Below, one piece after another: positions 25,888 to 36,528 of a DNA stretch of 64,000 bases. How positions within the stretch are numbered: position 1 is the stretch's first letter; each line of letters starts with the position of its first letter. This stretch comes from Proteromonas lacertae (lineage: Eukaryota; Sar; Bigyra; Opalinata; Proteromonadidae). The stretch covers positions 1 through 64,000 of the forward strand of contig NGBS01000882.1 in assembly GCA_002245135.1 (NCBI GenBank), written 5' to 3'. The notes under the pieces are model-generated. The model had not been told where the DNA came from, searched no databases, and was given only the letters and a program-made list of their open reading frames with translations. Made by a program: the position numbers and the translations under genes.

Positions 25888-28551
25888 ATGGAATCAGATG
25901 AAGATGAAGTTACTGCTACACTTGAATCTCTCAGAAACGATATTGTTGATGTGATAAACACTTTAAATGGGTCTGAAAAAGAAGAAAGTGTTGATGATAA
26001 AAAAGAAGAAGAAATTGACCAAGATAATGTAAATGTATTTGTTACTTCTTCTCTTGCAAATTATCACAATATATTAACCACTACAATACCTATTATTACA
26101 TCAAATATGTCAAAGCAAAAGTATGAAATAGATTCATTAATAAAAGAAAACTATAATCTATTATATCAACTTCAATCTGTTCGTGGATCTTTTTTAATGT
26201 ATGTTCGTGTGTGTCAATCCTTATCTCCGCCAGTAACAAAGGAAAATCCCAAATGTATTGAGGTGTACGATGTTAATCGTTTATCTTACTATGATTCGTC
26301 TTCTACCAACACAACACTCTTCGAATTTCCACGTGTATATTCAGACACTTCAAAATCAGAAGATATATTCAAAGAAACAGAATTTATTTGTTCATCACTA
26401 TATGAAGGTGAAGTTGTCTTATTATTAAATTATGGTCAATATAAAACCGATAGAACAGTAACTTTATTTAATCAATCAGGTTTATTATCTCAATATTTAA
26501 ACAAAATACACAAAATATCAAAATCAAAGAAATCTACAGGTAAAATAGATATAATAGCTGAAGTGTTGGAAATATATAATGAAGAAATATTCGATATATT
26601 GAGCAAAAAGAAAGTAAAATTAGATTCAAAAGTTACTGAAAATAATAATAATATAGAATTAGAAAAAATAACAAAATTAGAAATTAAATCTAAAAATGAT
26701 ATTCAAACATTAATTGGAATAGTCTCCTCATATCGATTGAATTTATCAATAGCAAGGAATGAAAGTAGATTTGAACATTCAACTATGTATATTAAAATAC
26801 AAGTAATTTGTTCAGAAAATTCAAATATAAAAAGAAATGGAGTTTTATATCTTATTGATCTACCAGGAAGTGAAATATTGAATAGAATATCAACATCAAA
26901 AGATAGATTATCTGAAAGTCAAACCTTAAACAAATCATTTATGAATTTTATTGATTTATTAAAGTCTCTAAAAGAAAAAAGAAGAAGTTTTTCATTTCAA
27001 AAGACTAAATTAACATTATTATTAAAAGATTGTATTATGAATGAAAATCCGCGAGTTTTATTCTTTTTAACTATTTTTAATGATAGAAAGCATTCGGCTG
27101 AATCTTTATCTACTTTAAATTTTGGCAAATTATTGCAGGAAATACACCTAGGCCCAGTTCAATATCATATATCAATGATTAATTCAAGTTGTGAGAATAA
27201 TGAGTTAAAAAGTTATATAAAGACTTTAGAAACGAATAGAAAACAATTATCAAAGAAAATAAAAGCATTAGAAGATGTAAATAATGATTCTAAGAATGAA
27301 GAATTATTGAAAACAATTCAAAATTTAAAGAATGAGAAGGAAGAATATAGAGTAAAAAGTATAGTATCAAATAAAGAAATAGAGAAGTTAAAGAATCATA
27401 TAATGAACTTAGAAAATGAGAATAAGAAATTGAATAATGAAAGAAAGAATTTATTACAGTCAAATCAATCGTTAACAAGAAGATGTGATGATTCAAATGT
27501 AGAGAAAGTTCAACTACAAAATGAGATAAATAAACTAAAAAGTAAGAATAGTTTTATTAAGAAAGTGAATGAAAAAGAAATGAATAACAATAATACAATC
27601 AATTTGAATAATAATAATAATAATGTAATAAATACATTGAATGAATCATCTTCATCTCAAACTCCAACTATCACAGTATTACAACAACAAAACCAAAATC
27701 TACAATTCAAAGAAATGAAAATGTCTTTAAACCAAACAAATCATGATTATATTCAAAGTGAAAAGAAGAATAAATTATTACAAAACCAAATAAAAAGATT
27801 AGAAATGAATAATTCAATATTGTCAGAAAAGCTATCCAATTCCAATCAAAAGATAATCTCATTGAATAGAAAGTGTGGTCATTTAACATCACAATTAAAT
27901 ATTATACAACAAGAGTTAATAGAATCGAGAGTAAATCCATCCAAAATATTAAAACCAAATGTAAGGAAATATACTCAAAATTTTTCAAAATCGTTCAATA
28001 ATAATCCATCCTATTTGAAGAAAAGAAAAAATACATTCTCTGGTTATTCATCCAATAATAATAATAATAATAATAGGAGAAGTATTAATAAAAGCTTTTC
28101 AAAGACTTTTTCTCCTCAGAATTTGAATGAAATAACAACACAATTATCGAAATTATCAATCAGATCTTTAGATACTACTCCAAAAGATGAAAATGATGAT
28201 GATGAATATGAGAATGATAAATTATTAACATCTTCAGTTCCATTATCTCCACTATTATCACCATTAAAAAGAAAACAAATTGCAAAGAATAGAATATTGG
28301 ATGAGAATTACAGTAGTGTTAAAATACAATCAGTATTTAGAGGATATCTAGATAGAAAATGTCATAGAAATGACATACAAATCATTCAAGAAAAAATGAA
28401 TAACTATAGAGATGAAAGGAATAAAAATGCAGTTAAAATACAGAAAATATTTCGTGGATTTAGTACAAGGAAATTGCTCTTTAGAGTATTGAATGATTCT
28501 GCTCCTAATATGTTGAATGTAAGTGTGGATTTAGATAATTTATTTGATTAA
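25888..28551 (+). CDS. Kinesin-14-like protein with degenerate motor domain, coiled coil and two IQ motifs
   Basis: One exon of 887 residues with an acidic N-terminus. The motor-like domain runs about 100-425. A kinesin-14-type neck lead-in (LQSVRG) is followed by a P-loop position that reads YGQYKTDRT where YGQTGSGKT is usual, so the Walker A Lys and Gly are gone. Switch I is weakened (NESRFEHS for NxxSSRSH). Switch II reads DLPGSE for DLAGSE. The LNKSF and KTKLTLLLKD regions are well kept. A long Asn/Lys-rich coiled coil spans about 430-680, then a disordered region. Two IQ motifs near 811 (KIQSVFRGYLDRK) and 846 (KIQKIFRGF) should bind calmodulin or centrin. ATP hydrolysis looks unlikely and microtubule binding is plausible. 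Yeast Vik1 is a known kinesin-14 relative without nucleotide binding, though its motor fold is C-terminal. Confidence 0.88.
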   Translation: MESDEDEVTATLESLRNDIVDVINTLNGSEKEESVDDKKEEEIDQDNVNVFVTSSLANYHNILTTTIPIITSNMSKQKYEIDSLIKENYNLLYQLQSVRGSFLMYVRVCQSLSPPVTKENPKCIEVYDVNRLSYYDSSSTNTTLFEFPRVYSDTSKSEDIFKETEFICSSLYEGEVVLLLNYGQYKTDRTVTLFNQSGLLSQYLNKIHKISKSKKSTGKIDIIAEVLEIYNEEIFDILSKKKVKLDSKVTENNNNIELEKITKLEIKSKNDIQTLIGIVSSYRLNLSIARNESRFEHSTMYIKIQVICSENSNIKRNGVLYLIDLPGSEILNRISTSKDRLSESQTLNKSFMNFIDLLKSLKEKRRSFSFQKTKLTLLLKDCIMNENPRVLFFLTIFNDRKHSAESLSTLNFGKLLQEIHLGPVQYHISMINSSCENNELKSYIKTLETNRKQLSKKIKALEDVNNDSKNEELLKTIQNLKNEKEEYRVKSIVSNKEIEKLKNHIMNLENENKKLNNERKNLLQSNQSLTRRCDDSNVEKVQLQNEINKLKSKNSFIKKVNEKEMNNNNTINLNNNNNNVINTLNESSSSQTPTITVLQQQNQNLQFKEMKMSLNQTNHDYIQSEKKNKLLQNQIKRLEMNNSILSEKLSNSNQKIISLNRKCGHLTSQLNIIQQELIESRVNPSKILKPNVRKYTQNFSKSFNNNPSYLKKRKNTFSGYSSNNNNNNNRRSINKSFSKTFSPQNLNEITTQLSKLSIRSLDTTPKDENDDDEYENDKLLTSSVPLSPLLSPLKRKQIAKNRILDENYSSVKIQSVFRGYLDRKCHRNDIQIIQEKMNNYRDERNKNAVKIQKIFRGFSTRKLLFRVLNDSAPNMLNVSVDLDNLFD

Positions 28552-28619
28552 CATTATATATGTGTATTTCTTTGTATCTAATAGTTCAAAAATAAATAAA
28601 TCTCTTAAATTATATATGT

Positions 28620-28635
28620 GGTGCTAAAAAGCACC
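28620..28635 (-). terminator. Histone-type 3' stem-loop of the H2B gene
   Basis: Read on the minus strand this is GGTGCT TTTT AGCACC, a perfect 6-bp stem with a 4-nt loop, 35 nt after the H2B stop codon. CCA precedes it and ACA follows. The layout matches the metazoan-type histone stem-loop (GGYYYU UHUH ARRRCC), with one stem pair covaried from Y-R to G-C. It implies processing by a stem-loop-binding protein and replication-dependent expression. Confidence 0.75.
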
Positions 28636-28670
28636 TGGTTTTAAACTTCTTTAAAAGTAAATTCATTTAT

Positions 28671-29084
28671 TTACTCTTTCTTTTCGGGAGCAGCTTTACC
28701 TGTAGCACTAGTAACTAAACTGTTGTATTTTGTTACAGATTTTGTACCTTCTGATACAGCATGCTTCGCTAATTCACCTGGTAAAACTAATCTTACAGCA
28801 CTTTGGATTTCACGACTACTTAAAGTGTGCTTCTTGTTGTATCGACATAATTGACCTGCTTCACCACAGATTCTTTCGAATATATCACTTACAAAAGAAT
28901 TCATTACAGACATTCCTTTCTTTGATATACCACATTCAGGATGAACTTGTTTCAATACTTTGAAAATGTAAGAAGAATAGGTTTCTATTCTTCTGGCGTG
29001 TCTTTTTTTACCATCTTTGTTTGTGGCGACTTTCTTTACATTCTTTACGGCTTTCTTTGATGCAGCTGCTGGTTCTTGACCCAT
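28671..29084 (-). CDS. Histone H2B
   Basis: One exon of 137 residues. The core matches H2B throughout: [25 protein letters not shown], the [11 protein letters not shown] helix and [21 protein letters not shown] basic N-terminal tail starts [11 protein letters not shown]. The C-terminus is about 12 residues longer than usual, ending in an Ala/Lys/Glu-rich stretch, which may affect the usual C-terminal ubiquitination site. The gene converges with the kinesin (119 bp between stop codons) and has a histone stem-loop in that gap. It packages nuclear DNA as part of the nucleosome octamer. Confidence 0.97.
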   Translation of the reverse strand: MGQEPAAASKKAVKNVKKVATNKDGKKRHARRIETYSSYIFKVLKQVHPECGISKKGMSVMNSFVSDIFERICGEAGQLCRYNKKHTLSSREIQSAVRLVLPGELAKHAVSEGTKSVTKYNSLVTSATGKAAPEKKE

Positions 29085-30069
29085 GATTGAAGATTTTGAG
29101 AGATTGGATGAATAGATTAAAAATTCAAGAAATAATGGAATGAATGATTTTTAGAAATCATTGATTTGAAATATAATTGGATAAAAGCTGATGAAATTAT
29201 TTTTGATCTTTGACATCTAACATGTGTTGAATGTTTGAAATAGATTTTTGAGTTTATTTCATCACATAGAGTTTATTTCATGCTACTAATTTTAAGAAAG
29301 TATAGTTATAGAGAGTATTGTAGAAACACATCCTACAGTAGAGTAATATTCAATCATAAGATTATCTTTTAATCTAGTAATAAGAATCAATCGGTATTTA
29401 CCAATAATATGAATTATAAGTATGATGAAGAAGAACAGAGTAAGAATTCTCTACTTATCCCTTGAGAGTAGTAGAATCAAATTCTCAAATGTTATATGGA
29501 AAATGAGACTGATGACATTACAAGAACATCTCATTCTCCAATAGGGTAACTATGGGATAATATCAGCATCAATACTCTAGGAATGCTCTAAATGTGATAA
29601 TGAAGATTTACTGCAACTATCCAATTAATATTTCAATAAATATACACAATTAATGCTTTTATGTATGTATGAGGATTGATGATGATTATAATAGTAGAAA
29701 GTGGTATAAGAAAGCATAATTAAATAATGATTAATGTAGATAGAAGATGAGTAACTGGAAGGATGGTTAATTCCAAGATAAGTTATGAATAAATCTTGTG
29801 ATGAACCTTACACTAATTCATCCTATTACTCTATCTATTTCGATGATGACTATAAACATCCTTTAGAAGTGTATGAGAATACAAAGCTGGAATTGTTTGT
29901 GAAGGTAAAATAGTTAGGAAGTAATAAATAGGTTCAATATCGAGAGACTAATTAAGAATATCAAAAATTTGAAAGAATGTATGTTTGGAATGAGATTTAG
30001 GTAGACATATTTTAGTCTACAACTGAGATACGATTAGATAAAAGAGAATCTTATTTTAAAACGATCATA
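29085..30069. other. Spacer with a coding-like GC island lacking a standard frame
   Basis: From about 29280 to 30069 the sampled lines are near 30% GC, like genes here, while the flanks are about 20-22%. No standard-code frame is long. If TAA and TAG are read as Gln, several frames open up, the longest continuous one from about 29731 to 30069. In AT-rich DNA that is weak evidence. The island stops exactly where the ectopic kinesin fragment begins (30070). It may be a decayed gene, a captured foreign fragment or a non-coding transcript. The H2B promoter must lie just upstream of 29084. Confidence 0.5.
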
Positions 30070-30313
30070 TTTCATTCACTTTCTTAATAAAACTATTCTT
30101 ACTTTTTAGTTTATTTATCTCATTTTGTAGTTGAACTTTCTCTACATTTGAATCATCACATCTTCTTGTTAACGATTGATTTGACTGTAATAAATTCTTT
30201 CTTTCATTATTCAATTTCTTATTCTCATTTTCTAAGTTCATTATATGATTCTTTAACTTCTCTATTTCTTTATTTGATACTATACTTTTTACTCTATATT
30301 CTTCCTTCTCATT
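30070..30313 (-). pseudogene. Ectopic internal fragment of the kinesin gene
   Basis: These 244 bp are the reverse complement of kinesin positions 27331-27574, part of the coiled coil. I saw no mismatch when reading across it. The match ends abruptly on both sides, with no target-site duplication, poly(A) or terminal repeat. It has no start codon context and cannot encode a motor. It shows that short gene pieces are copied to new sites in this genome, as does the Ariadne fragment. Confidence 0.93.
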
Positions 30314-30894
30314 TACTATTTTATCATTATTTTTTAAGTTAATATTTATATATTATTGTTTTAATCTTCTTTAGTTATACAAGCTGATGAAGTAGTTGCT
30401 TTAAGTTAGAAATAGCTTATATAAATATAACAATAGTTATAGTACATAAACTTTTCATACCCTCATTTTAAAAATTGTTGTAAAAAGAAATATGGAACAT
30501 AGAATTTAAAATTATTTTTTGATAGATTATATTTTCATCATACAATGAATTTACAGTAAGAATATAAAAGACTCTAATCCAATATTAAAGACTATGGTTA
30601 ATTAACACCATATATAGTTGTATAGTAATTTTTAACATTCTTTCGAAGATGCAAAAGGGATATTAGTGGTTGTAATAGTGAGATAAAAACTAATTAACTC
30701 ACTTTTAGCTATGCTAAAATACTTCACACCTATAAAGCATGACTTGTAAAATTTCATATGCATTTATTTTGTATATATTAAAAAAAGTACTTTAAAAAAT
30801 ACAAGATTTTTATGTATAGTGACTGAAATATGTCTTGATAGACAAAGAATTAATAACTATTGGATCTTTTTAGATTTTATATCTATTTAAGATT
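30314..30894. other. Spacer upstream of PIG-B
   Basis: About 580 bp at roughly 20% GC with no supportable gene. It should contain the PIG-B promoter, but no motif stands out. Confidence 0.6.
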
Positions 30895-33800
30895 ATGAGA
30901 GTTATAGCTCTTATTTTGCTCTTAGCTATATGTATTTCGTATTATCTATATTGTATACAGGTTATGCTCAAGGACCAAGGTGTACTTACAACAATGGTAA
31001 TACAGATTTCTCTTTCGATGTAAATCAAGATGTAGAAATAATTCCTTCCTGTTTACCAACACCTACAAATGCAGCTTCTGATCCAGCTTTACCAACTGGT
31101 CTGTATTTAGGAAGTGATGGTTCAATTAAAGGTGCTCCAACATCTGCTTTACCAAAAACAACATACACCATCACTTTTACAGGACCTACAGGTGATACAT
31201 CCACAACAACAATCTCAATGTCAGTAACTGCTCCAATTCAATCTTGTACTTATGGTGTTACTGACAGAATTCAAATCCCAATCAACACTTATACAATTAT
31301 ACAAGGTCCAAAGTGTGATCCACAAGCTACTTCATTCGAAAAGCAAACAAACAACATTCCAGCAGGAATGACTTTAGATCCAGTGACTGGTGCAATTAGT
31401 GGAACTCCAACAACAACTACAAGAGCTATTACAATCGTTGTAACAGCTAAGAACACTGCAGGTTCATTACCAGTATCTGTGAATGTAATTGTAGTTGATA
31501 ATACTCAATTACCACCTGGTATAATGGCTAGAATTTCTCCAAACAATTATGCTGATCCAAAAGAAGGAGGAAGTTGTGTATCAACTTATGATCCTTACTT
31601 ATATGATTTTGAAAATGGAAATATGAATCCAATCACCACTTATTATTTCACTGAATTAAATCATAATTGTGATGGTGATTGTCCAGCTGCTTTTCCTCAA
31701 CAAAAATATTTTGTAAGATTTGATGGTATTATTCATGCTCCAGTTACAGGTACTTACTCATTTAGAATTTATGTAGATGATTGCGTTTGGTTGTTCTTAG
31801 ATAATAATTATACTCACCCAGTTGCTGCAATTCCAACTACTAAAACTGTTGTTATTAGATTTGAAATGACTGAGGGAGATCATGCATTTACTGCATTACT
31901 ATATCAACTTGGTGGTCCTACTCAACTACGTATAGAATGGAAGATATTCTCAGCTGGTATAATGTATTATGAAAATTTAGGCGGTGAATTTATATCTGGT
32001 CCACAACAACCAGTTCAATTCTTAACTTATCCATCCAGTGATTATATTATTAGAATTCATACAGGTGTAAATATCCAACCAAGTTATGAAGGAAGTCCAA
32101 CTGAATGGTTTATTGAACCAGCTTTACCAACTGGTTTAACATTTTCTAATGGTGCAATTACAGGTAATCCATCAGTAGAAAAAACATCTACAAAATATAA
32201 AATTACTGCCAAGAATGGTGTTTCAACAACAACAGCTGATATTTATCTTACAGTTGTAACTTTATCAACAGAAATCTTAAAACCAGGTATTATGGCAAGT
32301 TATTATTCGTGTAGAAGTACTTCTTATGGTAATGTTGATAGTTGTGAAGGTCAAACATTAGTAGCAAAACATGTAGTTGGTGCAATTGATAGAGAAAAAT
32401 CAAGTAAAACATTTGATGGTTTAATTTCCAAATATGGAACAAATTTGAAAGTAGTTTATGAAGGTTATATCAATTTCCCAAATTCAGGAACTTATATTTA
32501 TGGAACTGATGTGTTAGATGCTGGTAGAGCAAAATTTATAGGTGAATTAGGTTCTGATAGTGATGAAGTAACAGCTCAAAGAACATGTGGAGAAAAGGAA
32601 TTACAAACTTGTGTTCTTGAAACAAGATCAAATCAAAAAACATTAGCAACAAGTGAAGGTCCAAGAGCAATTGAATATACCTATTTGAAATCAAATATGA
32701 ATCCATTGAAACAAGTGCAATTATTCTGGTCAGGAGGTCCAAATATGATGGAAAAGAATTATATTCCATCTGATTATTATTATTATTTACCATCTTCATC
32801 CTTATCTTATGGAACTCCAGTAGCTATTTACATGTCTCAAATTCAACTTGATGCAAATAGACCAATTATCTTTATGTCAAACAAAATATATCAATCATTC
32901 AGTATTTATCCAACATTACCAGCTGGTTTAAGATGTGATTCAAGAACTGGTGTAATCTCAGGAACACCCACAGTTGATTCATCTTACAGAACAAAATATA
33001 CAGTAACAGCCACTTCAACTGATAGAACAAGTGTATTAACAGCGACAGTAGAAATTGAAGTAGTAAAATATGTAGCTCCAATTCCAATTGATTATACAGG
33101 TAGAACAATAAATGGAAAAATAGGAGTAGCAATAGAAACTGTTGCACCAGTAACAGCTCCAACAGGTGTAAATTATTATGTAGAAGGTGGATTACCACTT
33201 GGTTTAAGTGTAGATTCAGCCACAGGTGCAATAAGTGGTGTTCCATTAGAATCAGCTTCAGGAACCATAACAATCTTTGGTCAATCTGATGGTGGTGTTA
33301 CTCAAGCATTAGTTCCAATTCAAATTGATGCATGTGAAACAGGTAAATCTTTTGTGAGAATGGTATTTACTGGCGGTGCAAATTTTGATAATAAAATTTT
33401 CCAAAAGATGTCTTTAAAAAAATTTGATGGAAATGTTGTAATGTGGAGAGATGGATCAGCTTTTGGTACATATGAAATATACCAATGTGTTGATGATGGT
33501 CTTTATCAAGTTACATTAGGTCCAAATAAATATTCAGTTCCAGGTGAATATTGGGTTTATGGTGAAGGAACAAGTATTTACAGATATGGTAAATATATAT
33601 TGAATGATAAAGTGAAAGGAAATGATGCTCCAGAAAATGTTGTAGTTCAATTTTCAGTTACTATTGGTTCTTCTTCATCACCTCAAATCGAATATCCAGA
33701 TGGTGATGGTGGTGTTTATACTATTCAAAGAGGTATTGGTGCTGTTATATCACCAATTATTAGTTACGCAGCTGATTACTGCTCAATTAATCCAGTTAAT

Positions 33801-36131
33801 CTTCCTGATTTATTAGTATTTGATAATAAAACAGGAACAATCACTGGTAATTCAATGTATAACAATCCAGATGGTTTAACATTCACAGTAACATGTACAA
33901 ATAAAGCAGGATCTGGAACAACTCAATTAACAATCAAAACAGAACCATGTCCAGAAGGATCATTCCCTGCTCAAATTGCTGCTAGTTCAACAGGATCTAA
34001 TGGTGCTGGTTGGTTTGCTTATGGTTACTTTTTCAGAGGATTAGAACCACCAGAGGATAAACAAGATTATATAGTTAATTGGGATTTTGGTATTTATCCA
34101 TATACAACAACAAAAAGATCATTCTGTATGTATCCAGATAATTACACTTTAAGTCTTAGTGGAGGATGGGGTTCAAATGCTTTGACAATTTCTTTAGCTG
34201 ATGGTGAGATAATTTATAATGGTAATGAAGTAAAAACTCAAGTATTTGATGTTGCTTATCTAAGTCCACCAAATGCAGCATGGGAATATAGTCCAACAAC
34301 TAATAATAGAAATTGGTATAATAACTTCAAACCAGGTGAATGGGAATCTTATATTCCAGGAAGTTATCCAGATAGAGGTGATAGAGTTTATACAACTTAT
34401 TATAGAACAACATTCACAATTCCTGATGATTTTGATATTAGAAAGATAGCTGCTTTTGAAGCTGGTTTTAAATATGATGCTGGTATTGTTGCTTACTTAA
34501 ACAACAAAGAATTCTACAGAAGAAATGTTCCAGCAAATCAACAAGCTAATACTTATGCCACAGAAATATACACAGGAAGTAATATAATGTTAAGAAGAAC
34601 TGGTGCTTCAGCTGATATATTACAAAATGGTGTGAATTATATTGCTGCAGAAGTTCATAAACACAGAAATAGTGTAAATATCAATCCATTTGCTGCTTTC
34701 TTCAATTATATAGTTGCTGATTGTAACAGAAGAAGTGTAAGAAGTATGGAAGTAACAAACAACTTTGGAGCTGAATTTGTTTATCCAAGTGAACCATTAA
34801 CTAACTGGGTTGATGGTAATAAGAATACAAAAGGTTATGTAAGAAGTGGTTGTAATCCAGTAGAAATTACATTCATGTGGCCAAATGGAAGATCAGAATT
34901 CTTCAACAAATATACTTTAACAACTGGTAATATGTTATATGCTGGTATATATCCATACAGAGTTCCATTCTCATGGGATGTATATGCAACAACAGATGGT
35001 GGTAAAACATGGAAATTATTAGATTCGCAAGATCAAATTATCTTCAGAGATCCAGATAATCTAAATGATGAAACAAACTGGCAAGCAAAACAAGTAACAA
35101 GAGAATTCTACATTTATGGTGTTTCTGAATCATTTGATGGTGTATTAATCAACTTCACAACAACTGGTATTCCTGGTTTAGCACCATGTAAACCAGATTC
35201 TGCTGATTTGGCTGGTTTAGAATTGATGGAAGTGACATTTGATGCTTGTAACAATAAATTATGTGCTCCACAAGGAGAATGGACTGCAACAGTAGCTGGA
35301 AGTGAATGTGTAAGAGAATGTCCAGAAGGTTATAGTGGTAAACAAACTAGAATGTGTAATGATTTAGGTGGAAGTCCAACATGGGGACAAGAACCAGTAT
35401 TCTCACTTGTTTGTTCATTAAAGATGATTAAAGATTTCGTTATTAGTAATGGAACTTCAACAGTATATAAAGATTTTGATGTGGCTGGATTAGTTCCAAC
35501 ATTTAGTGTATATGGTGCTGAATTAGAATATGCAATAACTCCATCTCTTGAAACAACAGTTCCAGGATTGAAATTCAATACATCAACTGGTGAAATAACA
35601 GGAATTCCCAAAGCAGAAATGGCTTTAACCACATTCAGAGTAACAGTTAAAAATCCAGTTTCTGATGAATTATATGGAAATATTCACATTCGTGTAGATA
35701 CAGTTAGATGTATGACTGATGGTTCATGGCCAGCAACTGAACAAGGTAAAACAGTAACAATTCAATGTACAGGATCAACAAGAACAATGACAAGAAGATG
35801 TACAGCTGGTATGAATCCTCATTGGGAGACTTTAGAAGATAATTGTTCAGCCGAAGAAATAGTGAGTAAGAAAACCTCAACAGCAGTAATAGTAGTTGCT
35901 TCAATAGCTGGTGTAATCTTCTTATTATTGATTGGATTCTGTGTATATGCTCGTGCTAGTTCTGCCAAGAAGAGAGCTACTAGAAGAGGAATGAGAACAG
36001 CTCAAGCACAAGCAGCTAAAGCTGCAATGGAAGCTAGAGAGAAAGCAGCAGCTGGTGGTGAACCAGCTCCAGAGAAAGCCACAGCTGCAGCTCCAAAAGA
36101 AGAGAAAGGATTAGCAGCTGAAAGTGAATAA
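30895..36131 (+). CDS. PIG-B: PA14 and Ig-like-repeat type I membrane protein (complete)
   Basis: Exon 1 (30895-30931) and exon 2 (30961-36131) flank a 29-nt intron inside the signal peptide. The sum is 1736 codons (1735 residues). The start gives a hydrophobic leader (MRVIALILLLAI). Ig-like repeats carry the LPxGLxxxxxTGxIxGxP signature. PA14-like domains lie near 195-345 and 452-622; their glycan-binding or adhesion role in other proteins is established for the family. Then come a Trp-rich beta-sandwich shared with PIG-A, a discoidin-like region (about 1275-1412), two CCP-like Cys segments, a transmembrane helix (about 1651-1677) and a 58-residue Ala/Lys/Glu-rich tail. It is probably a cell-surface adhesin, which is inference. 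It converges with PIG-A, and its 3' part is inside the inverted repeat. Confidence 0.93.
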
Positions 36132-36219
36132 ATGAATTTCATTTCATTTCGATTATTCATTCTCTGATATGAACTTTGTTGTTTTTGTTTTCTTTTAAAA
36201 TAAACATAATAACAATATT

Positions 36220-36431
36220 TTAATATTAAAATGATGATTATAGTATTGAACTGTCAATTGATTCTAATAAATTCTTTACAAATTGTTTGGTTCTAGTTGT
36301 ATATCCCATCATATCAGATCGAAATTGACGAAATTCTTCATAAGGACGATTATAGGAAGTGAATGGATCTAATTTATTCTCCAACTGATATTGTAATTCT
36401 TCAGTTAGACCATTTAATATAGATCGATGTT
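36220..36431 (-). pseudogene. Ariadne ligase 3' fragment, right copy
   Basis: This is the twin of 8792-9003. It encodes only the last ~65 residues of an Ariadne-domain protein plus the stop, with the same internally diverged patch relative to the full gene at 42786-44281. It lies between the convergent PIG-B and PIG-A stop codons. Confidence 0.85.
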
Positions 36432-36528
36432 TATTTAATACTTATCATAGTTAGTATAATATAAAAAACAAAAACAAATAATAGTTATTAAAACATAAAA
36501 ATCCAATAATAATTTATCATTAACACAT

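Noticed and set aside
29280-30069. Non-standard genetic code for the whole window
   Set aside because: Genes here end at TAA, TAG and TGA and have no in-frame TAR codons over thousands of codons, so the host code is standard.
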